From contig CAVSND010000011.1 of NCBI GenBank assembly GCA_963729215.1, positions 1-64,000 of the forward strand: DNA of 64,000 nucleotides. The letters are read 5' to 3'. Made by a program: the position numbers and the translations under genes. This stretch comes from CAVQJU01 sp963729215 (GTDB lineage: Bacteria; Acidobacteriota; Vicinamibacteria; Vicinamibacterales; CAVVIG01). The notes below the pieces were generated by a model. That model had not been told where the DNA came from. It saw only the letters and a program-made list of their open reading frames with translations, and did no database searches. Of this stretch, positions 19,917-30,977 are shown in pieces. Within the stretch, counting starts at the first letter, position 1; every line of letters starts with the position of its first letter.

Positions 19917-21848
19917 ATGCGCAAGCCACTCCGGGCGCTGATCGTCGAAGACTCCGACGCGGGGGCCGAACTCCTCGTCAACGAGCTGAGGCGCGAGGAG
20001 TACGACCTCGTCTCGGAGCGCGTGCAGACGGCCGGCGAGATGACGGCGGCGCTCGAACGGGCGCCGTGGGACATCGTCATGGCGAGCGGCAGCACGTCGA
20101 GCACGGCAGGGTTCAGTCCGGTCGCGGCGCTCCATGTCCTGAAGGACGGCGGCCACGATCTGCCGTTCATCCTGGTGTCGGGAACGATCGGGCAGGACGC
20201 CGCCGTGACCGCGCTCCGGTCCTCGAACGACTTCCTTATTAAAGGACGCGAGGCCCAGCTGGCCCCCGCCATCGAACGCGAGCTGCGCGTCGCTCAACAC
20301 TGCCAGGAACAGCGCCGCGCCGAAGAAGCCCTGCGCCGGTCCGAAGCGCAATATCGATCGCTCGTCGAGCACGCGGCCTTCGGGATCTACCGCGCCACCG
20401 TGGACGGGCGTTTTCTCACCGTCAACCCGGCGCTCGTGGCGATGCTCGGGTACGGGTCGGCCGACGAGTTGCTGAGCGTTCATCTCCCAAGCCTGTACGC
20501 GACAGCCGACGTTGACGGCCATGAGCGGGGCGCGGCAGGGACCACCCTGGACGGCGGGGAAACGATCTGGAAGCGGAAGTCGGGCGAGTTGATCCGCGTC
20601 AGGCTGAACGGACATCTCACGGAGCAGGGGATCACCGGCCGCCCGCAGTTCGAGGTCATCGTCCAGGACGTCACCGAGGAATTCGAACTGCAGCAGCAGC
20701 TGCGCGTCACCCAGAAAATGGAGGCGCTCGGCAGGCTGGCGGGAGGTGTCGCGCACGATTTCAACAACGTGCTCACGGCGATTCTGGGATACACCGAAAT
20801 CCTGTCCGACCAGATCGGCCCCGACAAGCCGATTGGCGCGGACTTGCGGCAGATCAAGGCCGCCGCGGACCGGGCCGCGGCGCTGACGAAACAACTCCTG
20901 GCATTCAGCCGCAAACAGGTGCTGGCCGTGACGCCCGTCGACCTGTCGGCCGTCGTCCGCTCGCTCGATACCATGGTCGGCCGGCTGCTGGGCGCGCCCG
21001 TGACGATCAAGACGGATCTCTCCGATCGGCTCCCAAAGGTCATGGCGGATGCGGCCCAGCTCGAACACCTGTTGATCAGCCTGGCCGTGAACGCACGCGA
21101 TGCGATGCCGCAGGGCGGTGTCATCACGATCAGCACGAGCGCGATCGAAATCGACTCGTCCAACGCGCTCGTCCCGCAGGATTTGAAAGCGGGCTCGTAC
21201 GCCGCGCTGAGCGTGGCGGACGAAGGCATCGGCATGAGCCGCGAGGTGCAGGAGAGGATTTTCGATCCGTTCTTCACCACCAAGGAGCGCGGACACGGGA
21301 CGGGGCTTGGCCTTGCGGCCGTCTATGGCGCGGTGAAACAGCTGGGCGGGCACATCAGCGTCGCGAGTCAGCCGGGGCGGGGCAGCACGTTCACGATCTA
21401 CCTGCCGGCCACGGAACGCGAGCCGGCTGTTCGCGAGGGTTCACACGTCACGCCACCAGCCGGCCAGGAGACCGTCATGGTGGTCGATGACGAGCCCGGC
21501 GTGAGGGCTCTGGCGAAGACCGTGCTCGAGCGGGCGGGTTATCGCGTCATCGAAGCAGGAAGCGGAGAAGCGGCCCTGCGGTGGTTCGACGAGCACGACG
21601 AGCCGGTTCATCTGCTCCTCACCGACGTCGTGCTGCCGGGCCTGAACGGACACGAACTGGCCGTCCGGATTGCGCGGCGCCAGCCGAACATCCGGCGCCT
21701 GTTCACGTCGGGCTATTCCGCCCAGCTCGGGCCCTTTGCACGTCTGTTCGGCCCCGACGCGCACATCCTCGAGAAACCGTTCACCGGCCGGGTCCTGCTT
21801 GCGAAGGCGCGACAAGTGCTCGCGTCCGGCGCCGCGCCCGCCGCTTAG
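19917..21848 (+). CDS. Hybrid sensor histidine kinase with a degenerate first receiver
   Basis: 643 aa, same REC-PAS-HisKA-HATPase-REC order as its inverted paralogue: VEDSDAGAELL, PAS (LVEHAAFGIYRATVDGRFLTVNPAL), HisKA VAHDFNNVLTAILGY, HATPase NARDAMPQGG / DEGIGM / GTGLGLAAVYGA, final receiver MVVDDEPGVRA / LLLTDVVLPGLNG / EKPFT. In the first receiver the phospho-Asp position reads MASGSTSS instead of ISDFSLP, so it cannot be phosphorylated normally. ATG 19917 is chosen since upstream sequence is not receiver-like. Cytoplasmic. Confidence 0.87.
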   Translation: MRKPLRALIVEDSDAGAELLVNELRREEYDLVSERVQTAGEMTAALERAPWDIVMASGSTSSTAGFSPVAALHVLKDGGHDLPFILVSGTIGQDAAVTALRSSNDFLIKGREAQLAPAIERELRVAQHCQEQRRAEEALRRSEAQYRSLVEHAAFGIYRATVDGRFLTVNPALVAMLGYGSADELLSVHLPSLYATADVDGHERGAAGTTLDGGETIWKRKSGELIRVRLNGHLTEQGITGRPQFEVIVQDVTEEFELQQQLRVTQKMEALGRLAGGVAHDFNNVLTAILGYTEILSDQIGPDKPIGADLRQIKAAADRAAALTKQLLAFSRKQVLAVTPVDLSAVVRSLDTMVGRLLGAPVTIKTDLSDRLPKVMADAAQLEHLLISLAVNARDAMPQGGVITISTSAIEIDSSNALVPQDLKAGSYAALSVADEGIGMSREVQERIFDPFFTTKERGHGTGLGLAAVYGAVKQLGGHISVASQPGRGSTFTIYLPATEREPAVREGSHVTPPAGQETVMVVDDEPGVRALAKTVLERAGYRVIEAGSGEAALRWFDEHDEPVHLLLTDVVLPGLNGHELAVRIARRQPNIRRLFTSGYSAQLGPFARLFGPDAHILEKPFTGRVLLAKARQVLASGAAPAA

Positions 21849-21860
21849 CAGGCTGCTGAA

Positions 21861-21945
21861 GAACGCAGCCTGAACGCAAAACGCAAAACGTAGAACGTAG
21901 AATGTTGGCGTATTTCTTCGTTTAATTCTGCGTTCTACATTCAGG
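21861..21945. repeat. Hairpin-forming intergenic repeat (AACGTAGAAC type), copy 1
   Basis: Short AC-rich units (AACGCAAAACG, AACGTAGAACG) are followed by their inverted counterparts (CTTCGTTTAATTC, TGCGTTCTACATTC) across the gap between the convergent kinase and response-regulator genes. A second copy with the same units is at 37628-37713. Confidence 0.65.
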
Positions 21946-21967
21946 GCGATGTTTTGTCAGCGCCCTG

Positions 21968-22471
21968 TCAGTTCGACAGCCGGCCGGCATGGCCGAGGTA
22001 GTCGAACGGCTCCGCGCTCAGCCGCGTGTCGATGTGGTGGCTCCAGAGCAGCGAGACCGCTTCGAGCAGCGCTTTCAGGCTGCACGGCTTCTCGACGAAC
22101 GCTTCGTTCTCCCACATCATCACCTTCTCTTCGAACAGGCGATCGCTGTAGCCGGTGACGTAGAGCACCTTGATGTCCGGATTGTTCATCCGCAGACGGC
22201 GGGCCAGCTCGCATCCCGACATCTCCGGCATCATCACGTCGGTCACCACCATGTCGAGCGTCTCCAGGCTCGCCGCCAGGCGCAGCGCTTCGGGGCCATT
22301 TCCCGCGATGACGGTCGTGTAGCCGGCGCCCTGAAGCACGCGCTCGACAAAATTCCGAATCCCTTCCTCGTCGTCCACCACGAGAACCGTCCTCGGCGGC
22401 CGCGGCGTGTGCTCCATCGGGAAGAGCCGCTCCGCCATCGACGTCACGCGTTTCTGTATCCGGTTCGCCAT
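21968..22471 (-). CDS. Single-domain response regulator
   Basis: 167 aa consisting mainly of one receiver domain: TVLVVDDEEGIRNFVERVL, phospho-acceptor region MVVTDVMMPEMSGCELA, YVTGYSD and EKPCSLKAL. No output domain, so it probably passes phosphate or acts by protein contact. ATG 22471 is chosen for the GGGAG site 8 nt upstream. Located between the second hybrid kinase and the NtrC-type activator; a phosphorelay with the kinases is plausible. Confidence 0.82.
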   Translation of the reverse strand: MANRIQKRVTSMAERLFPMEHTPRPPRTVLVVDDEEGIRNFVERVLQGAGYTTVIAGNGPEALRLAASLETLDMVVTDVMMPEMSGCELARRLRMNNPDIKVLYVTGYSDRLFEEKVMMWENEAFVEKPCSLKALLEAVSLLWSHHIDTRLSAEPFDYLGHAGRLSN

Positions 22472-22689
22472 GACTTTCTCCCTCTTCGTCCGAGGTAATC
22501 CGCCGGCCTGCCAGACGGTATTTCCAAGCCGATGCCAGTTCGAGCGCATTTGGAAGTCCTTGCCTTTGAGAGACTTGGGCGGACAGTGGCTGACAGGCAC
22601 GTGTGCGCCGTGTCAACTGCCGCACAGAAAGCGTGCGCCGGCGACACAGTGGGCGCGAGCGTTCGTTATGTGGTGTGCGAGAAATGCAC

Positions 22690-24084
<1,395 letters not shown>

Positions 24085-24295
24085 CGGCGCGTCGATGATA
24101 ACGCAGCGATTTCGCGTTTCACCGGCGCGCGCGAAAACCTTTTCGGGTAGTGGACAACTCTTTGGCCGATTCGGGTAAGAAAACCGTATTCAGCTAGAAA
24201 ACTGGCTGGCTAGATCTTTACATGGACGAAACGTGTCTGTGAACTCGGCGATCCATCACGCCCATAAAGTGAGCGCACCAATTGGAGGCGTGAGC

Positions 24296-25733
24296 ATGAA
24301 CCTACGGCACGTGACGGCGGTAGCCCTGACGATTCTGTGTGTGTCCCGGACGAGTTTCGCGGCGGAACCCGTTCTGATCGCCATCGGCAGTATCAACGGA
24401 CAGTACGAAGATTTCGCGGCGGAGACGGCTGGCCGGCTGCCGAACAACGTTCCGGGCAACCGGCTTGGCGGGATTGGCTCCGGCCTCGCGCACCTCGGCG
24501 GCGACTGGTTCGTCGCGATCCCCGATCGGGGACCGAATGCCGTTCCGTACAACGCGTGCATGGACGACACCGTGTCGTACATCAACCGCTTCCACACGAT
24601 GCACCTGAGCCTCTCGCCGAGCGACCCGGGTTCGGCGCTGCCGTTCACGCTGACGCCCATGCTGGCCGCGACGACGCTGCTGTCGAGCCGGGCTCCGCTC
24701 GTCTACGGCGCCGGCTGCGGCACCCAGGGGAGCGGCGTGCCCGCCCTGAACGCCATCGATCACACGCACTACTTCACGGGGCGCTCCGACAACTTCGACG
24801 CGTCGAAGCTGTCCACGAACCCGCGCGATGCCCGGCTGGATGCGGAAGGCATCCGCGTGTCGAACGACCGGCGCAGCGTCTACATCTCCGACGAGTACGG
24901 CCCGTACGTCTACGAGTTCAACCGCTTCACCGGTGAACGTGTCCGCGTGTTCGCGCTGCCGGATAAATTCGCGATCAGCAACCTGAGCGCCGCGAGCAAC
25001 GACGAGATTACGGGGAACACCTCCGGCCGCGTGACCAACAAGGGCATGGAGGGTCTCGCGATCACGCCGGATGGCCGGACGCTGGTCGGCGCGATGCAGA
25101 GCCCGCTGATTCAGGACGGCGGCGACGTGAAGGGCGGCATCACGCGCATCGTCACGATCGACATCAGGACGGGGAAGACCCACGAGTACCACGTACCAGC
25201 TCGATACGGGCACCAAGACCACCATCAGCGAGATCCTGGCCATCAACGACCACCAGTTCCTGGTGGACGAACGCGACAGCAAGGGGCGCGCGGACGCGGT
25301 CGGGTCGAAGGCGGCGTTCAAGAAGCTCTTCATCGTGGACATTGAGTTCGCCCACGACGTCAGCGGCCTGACAGGCGCCGCGGCGCTCGCGCCCAACACC
25401 CTGCCCAAGACGCTGTTCCTGGACATCGTAAACGGCCTGAAAATCGCCCCCGCCAGCCTCGACCCGACGCAGATTCCGGCCAAGCTCGAGGGGATCGCGT
25501 TCGGAGAGGATATTACCTACACGGATCCGGCGACGAAACAGGCCGTGACCAGACACACGTTGTTCGTGTCCAACGACAACGACTTCCTCGCGACATTTGA
25601 AGGCCAGGACAACCCGAACCAGTTTTTCGTGTTCGCGTTCGACGATGCGGACCTGCCCGACTTCGTGCCGCAGCGGTTCCACCAGGATCGTGAGGACGAC
25701 GATCACGACGGCCACGATCACGACGGCCGGTAG
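24296..25733 (+). CDS. Secreted esterase-like phytase-family protein, one frameshift
   Basis: About 479 aa. Signal peptide (MNLRHVTAVALTILCVSRTSFAA), then an esterase-like-activity-of-phytase domain: LGGIGSGLAHLGGDWFVAIPDRGPN, DAEGIRVSNDRRSVYISDEYGPYVYEF, NKGMEGLAITPDGRTLVGAMQSPL. The C-terminus is acidic and His-rich (DREDDDHDGHDHDGR), perhaps metal-binding. One extra C near 25197 (TACCACGTAC) shifts the frame. GGAGG before the ATG at 24296 fixes the start; the preceding 211 bp hold no gene. Confidence 0.8.
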
Positions 25734-25765
25734 GCGCGTGTCCGCCGATCCGCTACGATGGGGCG

Positions 25766-26584
25766 GTGAAACTGAAGGACCTGCCTCGCGCGTTGGGCTT
25801 CGGCTCGGCCCCGCGCGAGTACGGTCACGAAATCCTCGCGTTCCCGTTGCCTGGATTCGGCGACGTGCGGTTCGCGCGCTGGCTGCATCCGGGTGAAACG
25901 CCGAAGACCATCACGGGGGCCAGCGTGGACGCGCTGCGATCGTTCCTGCGTGAGGGCGACGTGGCCATCGACATCGGCGCGCATACAGGAGATTCGACGC
26001 TACCCATCGCGCTGGCGGTTGGCGCCGCCGGCGCGGTGTTCGCTCTCGAACCGAACCCGTACGTCTTCAAAGTGCTCGCCGTCAACGCGGCCCTGAACCC
26101 CTCGGTGTCACGGATCGTGCCGCTGATGTTCGCGGCGATGCCCGCGGACGGCGAGTTCGACTTCGAGTACTCGGATTCTGGCTACTGCAACGGCGGGTTT
26201 CACGAGGGCCTCAGCCGCTGGCGGCACGGTCATTTTTCCGTGCTCCGCGTGTCGGGGCGGAATCTCGCGGAGTACCTTGGCCGGACCGCGGCCGCCGAGC
26301 TCGCGCGGCTGCGGTACATCAAGATCGACACCGAGGGATTCGACAGGGCCGTCGTGCGGACGCTCGCGGACATCGTGCGGGCGCGGCGGCCTTATCTCAA
26401 GGCCGAGATCTACAAACACCTGCCGGAGCACGAGCGCGAAGGATTCCACGCGGATCTCCGCGCGCTCGGTTATCGCGTGTTCAAGTGCGGGGAGACCGAG
26501 TATCGAGGCGAGGAGCTCGGCCAGCGCGACATGATGCGCTGGAAGCATTTCGATATCTTCGCTGTCCCCGAAGAACTGACGTAG
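25766..26584 (+). CDS. FkbM family methyltransferase
   Basis: 272 aa SAM-dependent methyltransferase. The SAM-binding region reads DVAIDIGAHTGDSTLPIALAV, followed by VFALEPNPYVFKVL; the FkbM C-terminal signature IKIDTEGFDRAVVRTL is present. Such enzymes O-methylate sugars or polyketides. GTG start at 25766. It ends in the hairpin repeat block at 26581-26666, facing the TPR membrane gene. Confidence 0.85.
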   Translation: MKLKDLPRALGFGSAPREYGHEILAFPLPGFGDVRFARWLHPGETPKTITGASVDALRSFLREGDVAIDIGAHTGDSTLPIALAVGAAGAVFALEPNPYVFKVLAVNAALNPSVSRIVPLMFAAMPADGEFDFEYSDSGYCNGGFHEGLSRWRHGHFSVLRVSGRNLAEYLGRTAAAELARLRYIKIDTEGFDRAVVRTLADIVRARRPYLKAEIYKHLPEHEREGFHADLRALGYRVFKCGETEYRGEELGQRDMMRWKHFDIFAVPEELT

Positions 26585-26666
26585 CGGCCGGCTTCAGCCG
26601 GCCGTTTGACTGACGTAGCGGCCGGCCTCAGCCGGCCGTTGACGTCCGCCTGAAGGCGGACGCTAC
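26581..26666. repeat. Cluster of three GC-rich hairpins between convergent genes
   Basis: Two copies of GTAGCGGCCGGC-(T/C)TCA-GCCGGCCG are followed by GTCCGCCTGAAGGCGGAC and CGCTAC, which pairs with the GTAGCG ends. It spans the FkbM stop codon and lies before the 3' end of the TPR membrane gene. Probably a bidirectional terminator or a dispersed hairpin repeat; no U-tract follows. Confidence 0.65.
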
Positions 26667-26695
26667 GCCTGACAAATGCTAGAGCCCAGCGATCT

Positions 26696-28549
26696 TCAGG
26701 GCTTCCGCTGCGGCTGGGACATCGCGAGCGCGCGCGCCAGGTTGGTGCCGGCCGACTTGTGCTCAGGGCTGATCCGCAGTGCTTCCTGGAATTCCTGAAT
26801 GGCGGCCGCCAGCTCGCCCCGTGAAGCCAGCGTCGCGCCCAGGATGTTGTGGGCTTCGGCATCGCCGGGGTTGCGGCGGAGCGCCTCGCGCGCCTCGACC
26901 TCGGCCGGCGCGACCTTGCCCTGCTCGAGGAAGCGGGCCGCCTGAATCCGCGCGACGATCCCCATGCCCTGGTTCGCCGAGCGGCTCGACGGATCGAGGT
27001 CGAGGATCGCCTTGAACTGGCTCGCCGCCGCCTCGATCTGGCCCTGCGTGAGCAGCGCCTGGCCCAGCAGAAGCCGCGCCGGGATGCGATTCGGCTGCGA
27101 CGGCTTGTCGTCGATGAAGACATTCAGGACGCCGATGGCTTCCGCCGGGCGGCCCTGCATGACCAGCTCGGCGCCGAGGCCCGCGCGCGCGTCCGGATAG
27201 TCGTTGATGGCTTCGCGAAGCTGTGCGATCGCTTCGTCGTGCCGCCCCGCGCTGATGTATTCCGTCGCGAGGGAAAAGCGCGCCCGGCCGTTCGGCCAGC
27301 GCGCGACCGAGCTCTCCCAGAGCGAGACAGGTGCCGCATACTCGCGGTTGCGGAGCATCGTCCGGACGCCCAGCGCCGCCACGACGGCCAGTGACGCGGC
27401 GGCGGCGGCAGCCGTCAGCGCGCGCGAGCGCGCGGGCCACCGCGCACGAAGCCGTTCGAGCAGGAGCGATCCGAGCGTGACGGCAAAGACCGACACGGCC
27501 GCCAGCGGGAGATACATCCGCCGCTCCGCTCCGACTTCGCTGGCGATGGGGACGATGCTCGACGTCGGCGCCAGCGTCAGGAAGAACATCGCGCCGAGGA
27601 ATCCGATGGCCGGCCAGCGCGCGAGCGCGACGATCGTGCCGGCGAGCATCGCGACCAGCAGCAGCGCCTGCGGCAGCACGTCGCCGACGCCGATGCCGCG
27701 CGGCAGGCCGTAGTCGAGGACGAGCGCGTGCGGCCAGACGGACAGCCCCAGATACCGCACGATCATCTGAGCCTGGTTCAGCAGGTACGTCCACGGCGAC
27801 ACCTTCGCCGCGCCTACGGTCGAACGCGGCCAGCGCCACATCAGGAGGCCCAGCTCCACCCACGTTACTGCGAGGGCGGCGTAGAATCCGCCGCGGGCGC
27901 GGAGTGCGTCGCGCATCGACGTGAATTCGAAGACGCGGTCGTAAAGCAGGACGGCCAGCGGGGCCACGGCCATCGACTCCTTCGTGGCCATCCCGGCCGC
28001 GCACGCCAGCACGGAAACCACCAGCCAGCCCGCCGATTCACGCCCGCGGATCGCCGCATACATCGTCAGCAGCAGGAACAGGCCCATCATCGATTCGGTG
28101 CGCTGCGTCGTGTAATCCACCGTTTCGCTGAGCAGCGGATGGACGGCCCATACCAACGCCGACACCAGGGCGATCGCTCCGGCATTTTGAGGGCGTCCGA
28201 GCCTGATGACGGTCAGGCGGACGATGGCAAACAGCAGGAGCGCGGATGCGATCAGGATGGCGAGATTCCCGGCGTGGTACGCCGTCTCGTCCAGTCCGGC
28301 CATCGCGTAGGTCAGCGCCAACGACAGGTTGACGATCGGCCGGCCGGCCACCGCCGTTTCGAGCGGCGGCGACAGCGACGCCGACAACGGCAGCACGCTG
28401 CGGATCGTGGTGTTGGAGATGATGGCGGGATCGTCGTCCCAGATGAACGGCGCGCGGAGGCCGTTCCAATAGGCGGCGATGCCGGCAGCGGCGATCAGGA
28501 AAACGTACAGCAGGATCTGCGGAATGCGGCTTGGCCGGGGCGGCGCCAT
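26696..28549 (-). CDS. TMTC-like membrane protein with C-terminal TPR repeats
   Basis: 617 aa. About ten hydrophobic helices, with the GT-C-like FIWDDDPAI acidic loop after the first helix, then tetratricopeptide repeats in the last ~200 residues (RFSLATEYISAGRHDEAI, GDAEAHNILGATLASRGELAAAIQEF). Similar to TMTC/O-mannosyltransferase-like proteins; glycosyltransferase function is inferred. ATG 28549 is preferred over a TTG at 28603, which would place the start inside a hairpin. Confidence 0.75.
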   Translation of the reverse strand: MAPPRPSRIPQILLYVFLIAAAGIAAYWNGLRAPFIWDDDPAIISNTTIRSVLPLSASLSPPLETAVAGRPIVNLSLALTYAMAGLDETAYHAGNLAILIASALLLFAIVRLTVIRLGRPQNAGAIALVSALVWAVHPLLSETVDYTTQRTESMMGLFLLLTMYAAIRGRESAGWLVVSVLACAAGMATKESMAVAPLAVLLYDRVFEFTSMRDALRARGGFYAALAVTWVELGLLMWRWPRSTVGAAKVSPWTYLLNQAQMIVRYLGLSVWPHALVLDYGLPRGIGVGDVLPQALLLVAMLAGTIVALARWPAIGFLGAMFFLTLAPTSSIVPIASEVGAERRMYLPLAAVSVFAVTLGSLLLERLRARWPARSRALTAAAAAASLAVVAALGVRTMLRNREYAAPVSLWESSVARWPNGRARFSLATEYISAGRHDEAIAQLREAINDYPDARAGLGAELVMQGRPAEAIGVLNVFIDDKPSQPNRIPARLLLGQALLTQGQIEAAASQFKAILDLDPSSRSANQGMGIVARIQAARFLEQGKVAPAEVEAREALRRNPGDAEAHNILGATLASRGELAAAIQEFQEALRISPEHKSAGTNLARALAMSQPQRKP

Positions 28550-28580
28550 CAGGCGGTCTCGGCCAAGCCTAACACTTGTC

Positions 28581-28601
28581 GACGGTCCCGTGAGGACCGT
28601 C
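28581..28601. terminator. Hairpin after the SecDF-like gene
   Basis: Perfect 8-bp stem GACGGTCC-CGTGA-GGACCGTC two bases after the stop of the SecDF-like gene and ahead of the TPR membrane gene. It lacks a T-rich tail, so it may attenuate rather than end transcription. Confidence 0.5.
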
Positions 28602-28603
28602 AA

Positions 28604-29200
28604 TTACCGGCCGACGATCCCGGCGACGATGCGCTCCGCCTCGGCCCTGGTGAAATGACCGCTGATCAGCGCGGAAGCGCCGATGGCCGACCGGATCACC
28701 GGGGCCATCACCACCTCGCCGTCGATCAGGATCGCGAGAGGCCTCCCGACGTGGCTGCCGCTCGCCCGGGCCATCCTGGCCGCGCCGTCGCCGGTGAACG
28801 TGACGGCCACGCCGAACGTCGAAGCGGTGCTGCCGGCCACGAGTTGCGCGGTGGCGATGTCGCTGTTCGTGAGCACCGTCTCCTCGTGGAGATAGATGGT
28901 CCGGTCTGAAACCCTCGCGGCCCGGAGACCGCTGCCCGGGTTCTCTTCGGCCAGGCGCACTTCGAAACGCACCGCCGCCACGACGTCGACGGCGGCACGC
29001 GACCAGTAGCCTGCCGCAGCGATCACGACGCCGGCCGCCATCGCGATCGCGAACGCGCGTCTCGGCATCGCCCTGACGGCCTGAGGCGGCAGCGGCGCAT
29101 CGAGGACGCGCTGGCGGCTCAGGCGGCGCTCGCGCTCGCCCCGTTCGGGTTCATAGGAGAGCGGGTCGGCATCCCGCAACACGTCGGCCATTGTCTTCAT
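28604..29200 (-). CDS. Membrane-anchored SecDF P1-head-domain protein, sigma-factor partner
   Basis: 198 aa. Cytoplasmic ~45 residues, one membrane helix (AFAIAMAAGVVIAAAGYW), then an extracytoplasmic domain similar to the SecDF P1 head (RFEVRLAEENPG, DRTIYLHEETVLT, RPLAILIDGEVVMAPVI, ISGHFTRAEAERIV). The ATG at 29200 overlaps the stop of the ECF sigma gene (ATGA). The position and topology are those of an anti-sigma factor, with the P1 head as a possible sensor; this is inference. Confidence 0.7.
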   Translation of the reverse strand: MKTMADVLRDADPLSYEPERGERERRLSRQRVLDAPLPPQAVRAMPRRAFAIAMAAGVVIAAAGYWSRAAVDVVAAVRFEVRLAEENPGSGLRAARVSDRTIYLHEETVLTNSDIATAQLVAGSTASTFGVAVTFTGDGAARMARASGSHVGRPLAILIDGEVVMAPVIRSAIGASALISGHFTRAEAERIVAGIVGR

Positions 29201-29765
29201 CGTATGTCTCCCAACTGGGCCCGGAGGACGGTCTTCAGCTCGCGCCGCGCCATCGACAGGTGCCAGCGCACGGTCATCGTGGCGATTCCCAGGCAGGCGG
29301 CAATGGCCGGGCACGTCATGCCTTCGAGCTCGTGCATGACGACGATGGCGCGCCGGCGGGGATGCAGGAGATCAGCGCCGCCCAGACCGCGCGTTTGGCG
29401 ATCAGGGTCGACTCGAGCGACGGCGGATAGACGGGCGGCTCGGCGCGGAGCACGCTGGCCGCGCGGTTCCTGACAGCCGTCCGGCGCCACTCGTCGCGGC
29501 GGATGTTGACGAGCACCCGGACGAGCCACGCCTCCTCGCTGGCGAGGCCCGCGGGCACCGATCGCCACGATTTGGCGGCTTTGAAGAAGGTGTCCTGGAC
29601 GAGGTCGTGCGCCTGGTCGGCGCTGCTGGTGAGCCGCCGGGCGAGGCGGTAAAGGCGCAGCTCGTGGGCGTCGAACAGGGCGGACAGCCGGTTCCGGCGG
29701 TCGTCGCCGGCGTGGTCCAGGTCTACGTCGTCTAAAGGGGCGGCGAGGGCCGATTCCGCGCTCAT
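29197..29765 (-). CDS. ECF RNA polymerase sigma factor, one frameshift
   Basis: About 189 aa. Region 2 (ALFDAHELRLYRLARRL, AHDLVQDTFFKAAKSWRS) and region 4 (RRRAIVVMHELEGMTCPAIAACLGI, TVRWHLSMARREL) are clear. A single missing G near 29370 (CTGATC for CTGGATC) splits it. Its stop overlaps the start of a single-pass membrane protein, the usual sigma/anti-sigma arrangement. Confidence 0.87.
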
Positions 29766-29791
29766 GCCCCTATAGACGTTTCAGGCGCCGA

Positions 29792-30779
29792 TTATTTTGC
29801 GCCGTGCTCTTCGGCGCGCGCCGCGCTGAGGATGTTGCGCAGGCCGTAGTTCCCCTCGTGACACTCGGTACTGCATGATCGGCTCGTTGTCGCTCATCGT
29901 CAGGGGCATCGAGAAGGTCCACGGCTTCGTCCACGTGTGCGGATCCTCGACGGTGACCGACCAGCGCAGCTTGTCGGGGGCCGTGCGCGTGAAGCGTTCG
30001 GTGAAGCGCAGCGTATCGGGATCGGCGTTGCGGTACACGCTCCGCGTCCTGAAGTTGGTCGTCTCCACGACCAGCGTGTCGCCGACCCAGTGTCCGCGCG
30101 AGTCGCCCATGTCGAGCGCGATCGCCTTGCCGGGATGCGGCCGCGGGTCGCGATCGATGGGAATAATCCGCGTCTCGTGAATCATCTCGTACTGGATCGC
30201 CACGTAGCCCGGCCCCTGGACGATTCGCGAGGAGTTGCCGTAAATCGTCGGCATGCCGGAGCTGGGAAATCCGCGCGTGATGCACCGATCGTACAGGCTG
30301 CGATCTTCGTAGGAATCGGAGCCGCCGTTGTAGATCGTCTGCCGTGCCGAGGCCTCGCGCTGACGGCCCTCCGGGGTGAGCGGCGGAATCCTGCCGTCCT
30401 CGGGATCGGTGATGAGCCACGCCTGGGCGCCGTCTTCCAGCCGGAAGGCCACCTGCCACCAGTTGCTCGGCGCGTCGAACGGCGTCTCGAACCGCTGGAT
30501 GGTGTTGTCCTGGATCGCCTTTTTCATCGCCCTGAGCTCGGCGGGCGTGATGTCGGAGAGTTTCCGGCCGTCGAATTCGGCAGGCCGCTCGAGCGGCGTG
30601 CCCGCTTCGTACAGGTTGGTGTAGTTGCCCTGGAAATCGGGGTCGCCCCACGGCGTCCGCGGGGCTTTATACGCGGCCGACTTGGCGCTCTGGCCCGCGC
30701 CGAGGGCGGGCGACAGGCAGACGACGAAAACCGCGCCAGACAGCAGCGCGTAAAGGTAACGGGAATGCTTAGCCACCAT
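29792..30779 (-). CDS. Secreted protein of a multicopy family (paralogue 1), one frameshift
   Basis: About 329 aa with a signal peptide. Family traits: PWGDPDFQGNYTN near the start, GHWVGDTLVVETTNF, DTLRFTERFTRT and, after removing one extra C near 29871, a C-terminal YECHEGNYGLRNILSAARAEE. Function unknown; the genes at 32562 and 39905 share the GDTLVV / ERxRR / PKxFTRPF pattern. Such proteins occur in many copies in Acidobacteria, as far as is known from genome surveys. Confidence 0.7.
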
Positions 30780-30977
30780 GCTCTGAATTATAGCGGCCGG
30801 CCACTCGAGCGATGGGTCTTCCTCCCCCGATTTGGGGAGCAGGCGCAGTGGCGTCTTTCGCGACCTGACCAGCCGTACTCCGCCTGCAGTAGGATACGGG
30901 CCATCCGTACAGACTTCGATTGGACCGCATTTTCAATCCGCGGCGCCGGTATCTCGGCCATTGTCCTTTTCCTCTGG

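Noticed and set aside
24180..24230. Sigma-54 promoter upstream of the phytase-like gene
   Set aside because: TGGC-like boxes are present near the NtrC-type regulator, but no GC follows at the required 10-bp spacing.
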